The position numbers were made by a program, and so were the translations under genes. This document shows positions 55,403 through 63,791 of a DNA stretch of 64,000 nucleotides, piece after piece. Origin of the DNA: an uncultured Polaromonas sp. (lineage in GTDB: Bacteria; Pseudomonadota; Gammaproteobacteria; Burkholderiales; Burkholderiaceae_C); the NCBI GenBank assembly GCA_937863225.1, contig CALMEI010000039.1, positions 124,001 through 188,000 on the forward strand. Reading direction: 5' to 3'. How positions within the stretch are numbered: position 1 is the stretch's first letter; each line of letters opens with the position of its first letter. The notes beneath the pieces are model-generated. The model had not been told where the DNA came from, did not search any database, and saw only the letters and a list, made by a program, of their open reading frames with translations.

Positions 55403-56275
55403 ATGTCTTGGTTAGAAAAATTACTCCCACCCAAAATCATTAAATCAGCGCCTGAAGACAGACGCAGCGTGCCCGAAGGTGTTTGGATCAAATGCCCAAG
55501 TTGTGAAGCCGTGCTTTACAAAGCCGATTTAGAGGCCAACCAAAACGTCTGTCCGAGCTGCACCCACCATTTGCGCATTGGTGCGCGCGCTCGTTTGGAC
55601 ACTTTTTTGGATGCAGAAGGGCGCTATGAGATTGGACAAGAAATTTTGCCAGTTGATGCACTAAAGTTCAAAGACAGTCGCAAATACCCCGAACGCCTCA
55701 AAGAAGCACTGGAAAACACCGGAGAGACAGACGCTTTGGTCGTCATGGGCGGATCCGTGCACAGCATCAATGTGGTGGTGGCGTGTTTTGAATTTGATTT
55801 CATGGGCGGCAGCATGGGCAGTGTGGTGGGCGAACGATTTGTGCGCGGTGTGCATGAAGCCATCGAACAAAAAGTACCGTTCATTTGCTTCACCGCCACC
55901 GGTGGCGCGCGCATGCAAGAAGGGTTGTTGAGTCTGATGCAAATGGCCAAAACCAATGCCGCGTTAACGCGGCTGGCGAAAAAAGGCTTGCCCTATGTCA
56001 GTGTTTTGACTGACCCAACCATGGGCGGCGTCAGTGCCGGTTTTGCTTTTGTGGGTGATGTGGTGATAGCGGAACCCAAGGCCTTGATTGGTTTTGCGGG
56101 TCCGCGTGTGATCGAATCCACCGTTCGCGTGAAATTACCAGATGGTTTCCAACGCGCCGAATTTTTGCTTGAAAAAGGTGCGGTTGATTTCATCAGTGAC
56201 CGCCGTGAATTACGCAAAACGATTGCCAATGTACTGGCGATGTTGCAAAAGCAATCTGCAGACGCGGTGGTTTGA
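55403..56275 (+). CDS. accD: acetyl-CoA carboxylase carboxyltransferase beta subunit
   Basis: 290 residues. A zinc ribbon has Cys 31, 34, 50 and 53 (CPSC...CPSC). The carboxyltransferase part reads [56 protein letters not shown] and GFAGPRVIE. It transfers carboxyl from biotin to acetyl-CoA to give malonyl-CoA with AccA. The gene closes the trpFBA-accD set; repeat R12 follows. Confidence 0.96.
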   Translation: MSWLEKLLPPKIIKSAPEDRRSVPEGVWIKCPSCEAVLYKADLEANQNVCPSCTHHLRIGARARLDTFLDAEGRYEIGQEILPVDALKFKDSRKYPERLKEALENTGETDALVVMGGSVHSINVVVACFEFDFMGGSMGSVVGERFVRGVHEAIEQKVPFICFTATGGARMQEGLLSLMQMAKTNAALTRLAKKGLPYVSVLTDPTMGGVSAGFAFVGDVVIAEPKALIGFAGPRVIESTVRVKLPDGFQRAEFLLEKGAVDFISDRRELRKTIANVLAMLQKQSADAVV

Positions 56276-56289
56276 TGGTGTCGCTGAAT

Positions 56290-56338
56290 GCTATATTTAT
56301 AATAGCAATATAGGCAATAAATACGCCGGCTACAGCCT
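56290..56338 (+). repeat. interspersed element, copy R12, at convergent gene ends
   Basis: Forward copy closest to consensus: GCTATATTTATAATAGC, AATATAGGCAATAAATACGC, then CGGCTACAGCC. Its CTACAGCC gives the stop codon of the oxidoreductase gene on the minus strand. Confidence 0.92.
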
Positions 56339-57229
56339 ATTTTTGTTATTATTTAAATTGTTATTTTGCATCAATTTGAATAAACTTGCATCGTCTTCAG
56401 CAGCCAGTCCAAATTCAATCGCACGTTGAAACGTTTGGTAAGCTTGAGTGCCAACTGGTGTATTAAATCCCAATTTGTTGGCCGCCGAAACGGCAAGCTT
56501 GCTGTCTTTCGTTAGCAAAGTGGTGTGTGCAAGCGGCTCAAAATCATCTGCAATGGCGCGTCGCATGCGGTCGCTACCTATCCAGCTTTGACCGCTTGAG
56601 CGTTCAATCACGTTCAAGGTGGTCGTCAAATCTAAACCCATGCGCTCAGCCAAAGCCATCACTTCAGCCGCACCAGCTAAGTTGATGGCAGCCAGTAGGT
56701 TGTTGACTAATTTGGTGCGTGCCCCATCACCTGGCTTTTGGCTGATGCGAAAGACTTGGGTTGACAACGCTGCTATCAGGTCTTGGTATTTTTCAAAAAC
56801 GGCATCAGTGCATGCCAACATCAGACTCATGCTGCCAACACGAGCCCGTGCTGGGCCGCCAGACATGGGCGCGTCCAGGGTGTGGATGCCCAGGGCGGAT
56901 AATTTATTCGCACACACTTCCACGTCTTCAGGTGCAATGGTGGGGCAGAGCAGGACGGCTTGATGTGGCTTGAGCTGATGCACCGCACCGTCTGGGCCAA
57001 ACAAAACGTCATGTGTTTGCTGGCTGTCCACCACGCAGACAATGAGCAAATCTGTATTTGCGGCAGTTTGTGCTGAATTTGGGTGAATGACCGCACCCGC
57101 TTGCACCAAGGGCGGCAGCTTGCTGGCATCGATATCACAAACATGAACTGGCCAACCCTGTTCCAAAAGGTTCAGCGCCATCGCGCCACCCATATTTCCA
57201 ACACCGATGATGCCTATGGGGTAAGTCAC
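56330..57229 (-). CDS. NAD(P)-dependent beta-hydroxyacid dehydrogenase (HIBADH-like)
   Basis: 299 residues. The Rossmann start is YPIGIIGVGNMGGAMALNLLEQGW. LDAPMSGGPARARVGSM and GDGARTKLVNNLLAAINLAGAAEVMALAERMG are typical of 3-hydroxyisobutyrate/tartronate semialdehyde reductases, with the catalytic Lys in TKLVNN. I chose the GTG at 57229; a TTG at 57298 lies inside polA. The C-terminus is Asn-rich (MQNNNLNNNKNRL) and ends in repeat R12. Substrate not determined. Confidence 0.85.
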   Translation of the reverse strand: MTYPIGIIGVGNMGGAMALNLLEQGWPVHVCDIDASKLPPLVQAGAVIHPNSAQTAANTDLLIVCVVDSQQTHDVLFGPDGAVHQLKPHQAVLLCPTIAPEDVEVCANKLSALGIHTLDAPMSGGPARARVGSMSLMLACTDAVFEKYQDLIAALSTQVFRISQKPGDGARTKLVNNLLAAINLAGAAEVMALAERMGLDLTTTLNVIERSSGQSWIGSDRMRRAIADDFEPLAHTTLLTKDSKLAVSAANKLGFNTPVGTQAYQTFQRAIEFGLAAEDDASLFKLMQNNNLNNNKNRL

Positions 57230-57254
57230 AGTGATGTGCCGAATAATGTACCCA

Positions 57255-60098
57255 TCAATGTGCTTTCTCCCAATTCTCGCCGACACCCACTTCGGCAAGC
57301 AGCGGTACTTTAAGTTGCGCCACGCCGGCCATCAAGCGTGGTATTTCGTGTTTAGCCCAATCGATTTCTTCAGTCGGTACTTCAAAAACCAGCTCGTCAT
57401 GCACTTGCATGATCATTTTGGTACCGCGTTGCTCAAAGTCCAAAACTTGCTGCACTTTAACCATGCTGAGTTTGATTAAGTCTGCCGCCGTGCCTTGCAT
57501 GGGTGCGTTGATGGCGGCGCGTTCGGCTCCGGCGCGGCGCGGGCCGTTGGGGGAATTGATTTCGGGTAGGTACAAACGGCGACCAAAGACCGTTTCGACA
57601 TAGCCCTTGGCTTTGGCGTCAATTTTGGTTTGGTCCATGTAGTGTTTGACGCCAGGGTAGCGGGCAAAATAGCGTTCGATGTAGTTTTTGGCGGCGGTGT
57701 TGTCTATACCCAAATTGCGCGCCAAACCATAAGCGCTCATACCGTAAATCAAGCCGAAGTTAATCACCTTGGCATAGCGGCGCTGCTCACTGGAAACCTC
57801 GTGTGTTTGCACGCCAAACACTTCGGCAGCGGTGGCGCGGTGCACGTCCATGCCATCGTGAAAGGCCAACAGCAAAGAGGCATCACCGCTGATGTGCGCC
57901 ATGATGCGCAACTCGATTTGTGAATAGTCGGCGCTGGCAATCACATGGCCGGGTGCTGCCACAAAAGCTTCACGCACGCGCCGGCCTTCTGCGGTTTTTA
58001 CCGGAATGTTTTGCAAGTTCGGGTCGTTGCTGCTCAAGCGCCCGGTCACTGCCACGGCTTGTGCGTAATGGGTGTGTACACGGCCTGTTCGAGGCAGTGC
58101 CAGTTGTGCCAATTTGTCGGTGTACGTGCCTTTGAGTTTGGCAATGCCACGGTGCTCCAAAATTTTAGCGGGCAGGGGGAAGTCTTCGGCTAACTTTTCT
58201 AACACTTCTTCGTCGGTGCTGCGCGCGCCAGTCGCGGTTTTTTTAACGACTGGCATCGCCAGTTTGTCGAAGAAGATTTCACCCAGTTGTTTGGGGCTGC
58301 TGAGGTTAAATGGCTGCCCAGCTATGGCGTAGGCTTCGTTTTCCAATTCAATGATGCGTTGCCCAAGTTCGTGACTTTGGGTGGCGAGCATGGGGGAGTC
58401 TATCAAAACACCATTGCGTTCAATGCGGTACAGCGCTTCACTGCTAGCGATTTCCAGCTCATAAATAAAAAGCAGTTTGGCATCTTTTTCTAACTGTGGC
58501 CACAGTGTCAAATGCACGTCTAAGGTCTGGTCGGCATCCTCGCACGCGTATTCACTGGCTTTGTCAATATCGACCTGATCAAAGCCAATCTGATTGGCAC
58601 CTTTGCCGCACAGGTCTTCAAAAGTCAAGCCAGTACGCCCCACATGTCGCTCGGCCAAACTGCTTAAGCCATGCGGTTTATGCACTTCCAGCACATAGCT
58701 TTGCAGCATGGTGTCGTGCGCATAACCTTGTACTTCGATTCCGTGGTTGGCAAACACATGACGGTCATATTTGATGTGTTGCCCCAGTTTTTTGTGAGCT
58801 GGGTTTTCCAACCAAGGCTTCAATTTGGCCAGCACATCGTCGCGCTGCAATTGCACAGGCGCATCGGGGTAACGATGCGCCAATGGAATGTAGGCTGCCG
58901 TGCCAATGCTGGTGCTCAAGCTGATGCCCACAATCTCGGCGCGCATTTCATCAAGAGAGGTGGTTTCAGTGTCAACCGCAACCAAATCGGCTGCCAACAC
59001 TTTTGCAAGCCATGTGTCGAACTGTTCCCATGTCTGCACGGTTTCGTACACCAAGCTTGAAATTTTGGACGATGGTGGTAGCTGTTGGTCAGACAGTTCG
59101 ATGCCAACGTCTGTGCTGACAGGGCTGGGTTGAATTGCAACGGGTTCGTCAAACAAGCCCGGTTCAGTTGAGGTCGAACTCTGCGTTTTAGGTGCAGTTT
59201 TGGCGGCAGAGACATCGCTGGTTGTTTGCAAGGTTCGGATCAGGCCTTTGAACCCAAATTTTGTATAAAAATCGAGCATAGCCATTGTATTGATTGCCTG
59301 ATATGCTATATTATTCATAGCAGGTAGGCCATCAATATAGGGGCTCAAGTCGCAATCTTTTTTGATGGTCACCAAGCGTCGCCCTTGCGGTAACCAGTCA
59401 ACTGCAGCGCGTAAATTCTCACCTACAACGCCTTTGATTTCGTGTGCTTTTTCCATCAAGGCGTCTAACGAGCCATACTCCAGCAGCAATTTGGCAGCGG
59501 TTTTGGGACCAACTTTGGCCACACCAGGCACGTTGTCGACTGCGTCGCCCACCAGTGTTTGATAGTCCACCATCAATGCAGGGGGCACCCCGAATTCAGC
59601 GGTCACACCCGCTACATCGCGGCGTTTACCGTTCATGGTGTCAATGATGGTGATGTGCTCGTTCACCAATTGGCTTAAATCTTTGTCACCACTGGAGACG
59701 ATGACTTGGATGCCTTGTGCCGCCGCCATCACTGCCAAAGTTCCAATCACATCATCGGCTTCTACACCCGGCACCACCAAAACGGGCCAGCCCATCAAAC
59801 GACAGACTTCATGCACTGGCTCGATTTGGCTGCGCAAATCGTCGGGCATAGGGCTGCGTGTGGCTTTGTAGGCGGGATACCATTCATCGCGAAATGTAGG
59901 GCCTTTGGCGTCAAACACGCACACCGCGTAGTCGGCTGGTTGGTCTTTGCGTAAAGACTGCATCATATTGACCATGCCACGAATCGCACCGGTTGCCGGG
60001 CTGGTGGGGTCGCCCGCCACAGCACGCAAATCAGGCATGGCATGAAAAGCACGGTACAGGTAGCTGGAACCGTCAACCAAAAGAAGTGTTTTTGTCAT
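57255..60098 (-). CDS. polA: DNA polymerase I, with in-frame repeat copy R13
   Basis: 947 residues from the ATG at 60098 (MTKTLLLVDGSSYLYRAFHAM). The 5' nuclease domain comes first. The 3'-5' exonuclease has DTETTSLDEMRAEIVG, HIKYD and YACEDADQT, so proofreading residues are present. The polymerase has SADYSQIELRIMAHISGD and HDELVFEVP. It acts in repair and Okazaki fragment processing. Residues about 259-275 (AMNNIAYQAINTMAML) come from repeat copy R13, in the linker after the 5' nuclease domain. Confidence 0.96.
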   Translation of the reverse strand: MTKTLLLVDGSSYLYRAFHAMPDLRAVAGDPTSPATGAIRGMVNMMQSLRKDQPADYAVCVFDAKGPTFRDEWYPAYKATRSPMPDDLRSQIEPVHEVCRLMGWPVLVVPGVEADDVIGTLAVMAAAQGIQVIVSSGDKDLSQLVNEHITIIDTMNGKRRDVAGVTAEFGVPPALMVDYQTLVGDAVDNVPGVAKVGPKTAAKLLLEYGSLDALMEKAHEIKGVVGENLRAAVDWLPQGRRLVTIKKDCDLSPYIDGLPAMNNIAYQAINTMAMLDFYTKFGFKGLIRTLQTTSDVSAAKTAPKTQSSTSTEPGLFDEPVAIQPSPVSTDVGIELSDQQLPPSSKISSLVYETVQTWEQFDTWLAKVLAADLVAVDTETTSLDEMRAEIVGISLSTSIGTAAYIPLAHRYPDAPVQLQRDDVLAKLKPWLENPAHKKLGQHIKYDRHVFANHGIEVQGYAHDTMLQSYVLEVHKPHGLSSLAERHVGRTGLTFEDLCGKGANQIGFDQVDIDKASEYACEDADQTLDVHLTLWPQLEKDAKLLFIYELEIASSEALYRIERNGVLIDSPMLATQSHELGQRIIELENEAYAIAGQPFNLSSPKQLGEIFFDKLAMPVVKKTATGARSTDEEVLEKLAEDFPLPAKILEHRGIAKLKGTYTDKLAQLALPRTGRVHTHYAQAVAVTGRLSSNDPNLQNIPVKTAEGRRVREAFVAAPGHVIASADYSQIELRIMAHISGDASLLLAFHDGMDVHRATAAEVFGVQTHEVSSEQRRYAKVINFGLIYGMSAYGLARNLGIDNTAAKNYIERYFARYPGVKHYMDQTKIDAKAKGYVETVFGRRLYLPEINSPNGPRRAGAERAAINAPMQGTAADLIKLSMVKVQQVLDFEQRGTKMIMQVHDELVFEVPTEEIDWAKHEIPRLMAGVAQLKVPLLAEVGVGENWEKAH
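59275..59322 (-). repeat. interspersed element, copy R13, inside polA
   Basis: Reverse on the plus strand, so forward with respect to polA: GCTATGAATAATATAGC, then ATATCAGGCAATCAATACAA, then TGGCTATGCTC. It is read as A-M-N-N-I-A-Y-Q-A-I-N-T, the same frame as in kdsB and trpF. Confidence 0.75.
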
Positions 60099-60241
60099 TG
60101 TTGGGTGTCTGAAATAAGTCCAAATGAAGCATTTTGATTGATTATCCATGAGCGACACTTTTATTCTTCAACTTCAGAGAAATGTGTGCGTTTTTCTCAG
60201 GGATAATCTAGCTATTTATACACTGTGCATATACCGTAACC

Positions 60242-61243
60242 ATGGCCGTTTATACCGAAATCACCCCCACTGAAGCGCAAGATTTACTGCACCGCTTGGA
60301 CTTGGGCGATGTCAAATCGCTAGAGGGCTGTGCGGGCGGTATTGAAAACACCAATTATTTTGTCACGACTGACAAAAGCGACTACGTGCTGACCGTGTTT
60401 GAACGCTTGAGCTTTGAGCAATTGCCTTACTATTTGCACCTCATGCAGCATCTGGCAAAGCAAGGCATACCCGTGCCAGACCCTGCGCCGGATGCGACGG
60501 GTGCACTGCTGCATAGCTTGCACGGCAAACCCGCTTGTGTGGTCAACAAGCTGCGTGGCAAAAGCGAACTGGCGCCACAAATCATGCACTGCCAACAAGT
60601 GGGCGACATGCTGGCGCGCATGCACTTGGCGGGCAAAGACTATGCGCCTGAACAACCCAATTTGCGCAGCTTGACCTGGTGGAATGAAACCGTACCCGTC
60701 ATCTTGCCGCATTTGGACACTGCGCAAAAAGCGTTGTTGTTGAGTGAGTTGGCTTACCAAAACCACATCTTTGCCAGCAGCGCGTATGCCGCTTTGCCTT
60801 GTGGTCCGGTTCATGCCGATTTGTTTCGAGATAACGTGATGTTTGATGAAGGCCGACTCAGTGGCTTTTTTGATTTTTACTTCGCTGGCAACGACAAATG
60901 GCTTTTTGATTTGGCTGTGGCTTTAAATGACTGGTGCTTGAATTTCAATCCATCTGGCACTGGCGACAATGTCAGCACGATGTGTTTATTCAACGACCAA
61001 CATGCGCAACAGTTTATTGCTGCCTATGAGAACGTACGCCCATTGAATGCCGCAGAACGGCAGCTTTTGCCTGCCATGTTGCGCGCTGCTGCGCTGCGGT
61101 TTTGGATTTCGCGTTTGTGGGATTTCCATTTACCGCGCGAAGCCAGCGTACTCAAAGCGCATGACCCCACGCACTTTGAACGTGTCTTGCGACAACGTGT
61201 GAATTCACCAATACGGTTAACGTCCCTTAGCTTATCCAATTAA
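60242..61243 (+). CDS. thrB: homoserine kinase (ThrB, aminoglycoside-phosphotransferase fold)
   Basis: 333 residues: VKSLEGCAGGIENTNYFVTT and VLTVFERL in the N-lobe, then HADLFRDNVMFD and GFFDFYFAGNDKWLFDLAVALNDW. This is the ThrB type common in beta- and gammaproteobacteria, unrelated to the GHMP homoserine kinase. It phosphorylates homoserine in threonine synthesis. It is downstream and divergent from polA, with 143 bases between. It joins asd in the aspartate family, but is in a separate locus. Confidence 0.93.
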   Translation: MAVYTEITPTEAQDLLHRLDLGDVKSLEGCAGGIENTNYFVTTDKSDYVLTVFERLSFEQLPYYLHLMQHLAKQGIPVPDPAPDATGALLHSLHGKPACVVNKLRGKSELAPQIMHCQQVGDMLARMHLAGKDYAPEQPNLRSLTWWNETVPVILPHLDTAQKALLLSELAYQNHIFASSAYAALPCGPVHADLFRDNVMFDEGRLSGFFDFYFAGNDKWLFDLAVALNDWCLNFNPSGTGDNVSTMCLFNDQHAQQFIAAYENVRPLNAAERQLLPAMLRAAALRFWISRLWDFHLPREASVLKAHDPTHFERVLRQRVNSPIRLTSLSLSN

Positions 61244-61256
61244 ATTCCCAATCTTT

Positions 61257-62096
61257 ATGCTGCCAAATACGCCTTCGTCTTCAACTGCTCCAGCACAGCC
61301 TGTTGCGCTCAATGTTGTACCTGCAGCGGCTGGCAAAGCCTGGGTCAAGCAAGGGATTCAAACTTTTTTTAAACAGCCGTTGGCCTTGGGAGGCTTGTTT
61401 TTTATGTTTCTGGCTGTGGTGTCCATCATTTCCATCGTGCCTATGATTGGCGGTGCATTGGCCTTGATTGTGTTACCTGCCGCGACAGTGGGGCTGATGG
61501 AAGCGACCAAACAAGCTGATGCAGGGACATTTCCCATGCCCAGCACTTTGTTTACAGCATTCAAAATCAACCCAGCAAAAACACGAAATATTTTGCTGCT
61601 TGGAGTCGGCTACGCAGCCTCATTTTTGTTGGTTTTGGGTATCTCGGCTTTGCTGGACGGTGGACAGTTTGCCCAAATGTATTTAAGCGGGGAAGTGGTA
61701 TCCAAGCAAGTGCTGGAAACAACGGAGTTTCAAATGGCAACTTGGGTCAGCATGGTTTTGTACGTACCCATTTCGATGATGTTTTGGCATTCACCCGCAC
61801 TGGTGCATTGGCATGATGTACCGCCATTGAAAGCATTGTTCTTCAGCTGGATGGCGTGTATTCGCAATCTGACAGCGATGATGGTGTTTGTTCTGAGTTG
61901 GATAGCGGTCTTTCTGCTCGGTGGCACCGCCATGGCCTTGGTGGCGGGTTTGACCGGCTCTGAATCCATGGTCAGCATGGTCATGTTGCCAGTGGCGCTA
62001 TTGATGGCGACCATGTTTTTTTGCTCTATCTATTTTTCAGTGAGAGATTGTTTCAAACCGCTAAATGATGGACATCCAGACACCCCAGTGGCGTGA
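61257..62096 (+). CDS. BPSS1780-like multi-pass membrane protein
   Basis: 279 residues with about six hydrophobic segments; text NVVPAAAGKAWVKQGIQTFFKQPLALGGLFFMFLAV and LIVLPAATVGLMEATKQADAG is typical of the Burkholderiales BPSS1780 family. The N-terminal 20 residues are Pro/Thr/Ala-rich and cytosolic. Function unknown. It starts 13 bases after thrB and overlaps the next gene by 32 bases. Confidence 0.88.
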   Translation: MLPNTPSSSTAPAQPVALNVVPAAAGKAWVKQGIQTFFKQPLALGGLFFMFLAVVSIISIVPMIGGALALIVLPAATVGLMEATKQADAGTFPMPSTLFTAFKINPAKTRNILLLGVGYAASFLLVLGISALLDGGQFAQMYLSGEVVSKQVLETTEFQMATWVSMVLYVPISMMFWHSPALVHWHDVPPLKALFFSWMACIRNLTAMMVFVLSWIAVFLLGGTAMALVAGLTGSESMVSMVMLPVALLMATMFFCSIYFSVRDCFKPLNDGHPDTPVA

Positions 62097-62976
62097 ATTC
62101 GTCAGCGAATTAAACCGGCAAAATTTGGCCCGTGGGGCGGACGAGCTGGAGACCGTTGAGGCGGTTTTTGTCACGGTTGCATCGACACAGGGCTCCGCAC
62201 CGCGTGAAGCAGGAACATGGATGGCGGTGTTTGACAACAAACTGGTTGGCACCATTGGTGGTGGGCATGTCGAGTTTGAAGCCAGCAAACAAGCGCGTGA
62301 ATTTTTGTCACGCAGGCAAGATCTCAAACCGTTTGAGCAACGCTATGTGCTGGGCACAAATTTGGGTCAATGTTGCGGTGGCGTGATGACGCTATGCTAT
62401 GAAAAATATAGCACTATAGGCAATAAATACGCCGGATACAACCTAAAAAGTCATATAAATTCGGTTGAAACCAGTTCGCAAAATGCCATTACAGCCCAGT
62501 CTCGCCTGCAAGTTGCTTTGTTTGGTGGCGGTCACGTGGGCAAAGCCATCGTTCGTATTTTAGGTGCCTTGCCAATGCAGGTGATGTGGGTGGACAGCCG
62601 CGATGAAATTTTCCCCACAGAAGTTCCTCACAACACCATCACCGAGCATTCGGACCCTGTACAAGGTGCCGTGAACGATTTGCCGACTCAGAGCCATGTG
62701 CTGATCATGAGCTTCAGTCATGCTGAAGATTTAGACATTGTCGCCGCATGTTTACTGCGTCAGCGAGAGCGTGCGGATTTGCCTTTCATTGGATTGATAG
62801 GCAGCAAAACCAAATGGGCAACATTCAGACACCGTTTAGATGCGCGTGGATTCACAGAGTCTGAGTTGTCACACGTCACTTGCCCGATAGGTGTAACCGG
62901 CATCCGAGGCAAAGAACCCGAGGTCATCGCTGTGGCTGTGGCAGCGCAGTTGTTGCAGTTGAGCAAAATGGCATAA
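62065..62976 (+). CDS. XdhC/CoxI family protein, with in-frame repeat copy R14
   Basis: 303 residues. The N-terminal XdhC domain has FVTVASTQGSAPREAGTWMAV, GTIGGGHVEFEASKQA and LGTNLGQCCGGVMTL (with a CC pair thought to bind the molybdenum cofactor). The C-terminal Rossmann domain starts VALFGGGHVGKAIVRIL. Residues about 111-130 (YSTIGNKYAGYNL) are repeat copy R14, in the linker between the domains. XdhC matures xanthine dehydrogenase, but no xdhA/xdhB is in the window. It starts 32 bases before the end of the previous gene; an ATG at 62068 would give nearly the same product. Confidence 0.9.
   Translation: MMDIQTPQWREFVSELNRQNLARGADELETVEAVFVTVASTQGSAPREAGTWMAVFDNKLVGTIGGGHVEFEASKQAREFLSRRQDLKPFEQRYVLGTNLGQCCGGVMTLCYEKYSTIGNKYAGYNLKSHINSVETSSQNAITAQSRLQVALFGGGHVGKAIVRILGALPMQVMWVDSRDEIFPTEVPHNTITEHSDPVQGAVNDLPTQSHVLIMSFSHAEDLDIVAACLLRQRERADLPFIGLIGSKTKWATFRHRLDARGFTESELSHVTCPIGVTGIRGKEPEVIAVAVAAQLLQLSKMA
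62396..62446 (+). repeat. interspersed element, copy R14, inside the XdhC gene
   Basis: Forward copy: GCTATGAAAAATATAGC, then ACTATAGGCAATAAATACGC, then CGGATACAACC. It is read as Y-S-T-I-G-N-K-Y-A-G-Y, the frame also seen in lpxK. Confidence 0.92.
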
Positions 62977-63008
62977 ATATTGGCATCAACATTGCCGTGC
63001 AAATCACC

Positions 63009-63626
63009 ATGACACCCGAAGACCTTAAAGCCATATCCAAACAAACCTTGTCGCATTACGATGACAATGCCGAATCGTTTTGGCAGGGCACCAAAGACCA
63101 TGATGTCAGTCAAAACATGGCTGCTTTGCTGCAGCACATCAATGGACCAGCACCCTTTGACATACTCGATTTAGGTTGCGGCCCTGGCCGTGATTTGAAA
63201 GCATTCAAGGCCTTGGGTCATCTCCCCATTGGTCTTGAAGGGGCGTCGGTGCTGGCTGCAATGGCGCGTCAGAACAGCGACTGCGAAGTGTGGGAGCAGA
63301 ATTTTCTTGACCTTCATTTGCCCTCTGATCGTTTTGACGGCATATTTGCCAATGCGGTGTTATTTCATGTTCCCAGCGCAGCATTGCCGCGCGTGTTGCT
63401 GCAACTTCATGAGACGCTTAAAGATCAAGGCGTTTTGTTTTGCTCAAACCCACATGGCAATGACCAAGAAGGCTGGCAAGGCACACGGTATGCGGCCTAC
63501 CACTGTCTAGAGAGCTGGCGCGGATTCATGAGCAACGCTGGCTTTAAAGAACTGAACCACTATTACCGACCAACAGGTTTGCCAAGAGAGCAGCAGCCTT
63601 GGCTTGCTAGCGTATGGCGAAAATAG
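63009..63626 (+). CDS. class I SAM-dependent methyltransferase
   Basis: 205 residues from the ATG at 63009. The SAM-binding motif I is ILDLGCGPGRDLKAFKALG (about 53-71). Motif IV is FDGIFANAVLFHVP, and LRETLKDQG-like text (LHETLKDQGVLFCS) follows. The N-terminus (LKAISKQTLSHYDDNAESFWQGTKDHDVSQN) is typical of small tellurite-resistance-like or ubiquinone-type methyltransferases. Substrate unknown. It starts 32 bases after the XdhC-type gene. Confidence 0.88.
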   Translation: MTPEDLKAISKQTLSHYDDNAESFWQGTKDHDVSQNMAALLQHINGPAPFDILDLGCGPGRDLKAFKALGHLPIGLEGASVLAAMARQNSDCEVWEQNFLDLHLPSDRFDGIFANAVLFHVPSAALPRVLLQLHETLKDQGVLFCSNPHGNDQEGWQGTRYAAYHCLESWRGFMSNAGFKELNHYYRPTGLPREQQPWLASVWRK

Positions 63627-63791
63627 TGGTTACACAATTAAGTGTGTTGACTCTAAAGTTAACAAAATTTCAACAAATAGTTGTTTTTATGTGAATATTT
63701 ATGGCAATAATACGTGAAAAAATACACACTATTAAGGTGGCGTTAATAATTTTGGTCACTACTTTTATCAATCATTCACATAAGGTTTGCT

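Noticed and set aside
2648..62446. Repeats as a CRISPR array
   Set aside because: Copies are scattered kilobases apart, in both orientations, with no regular spacers or cas genes.
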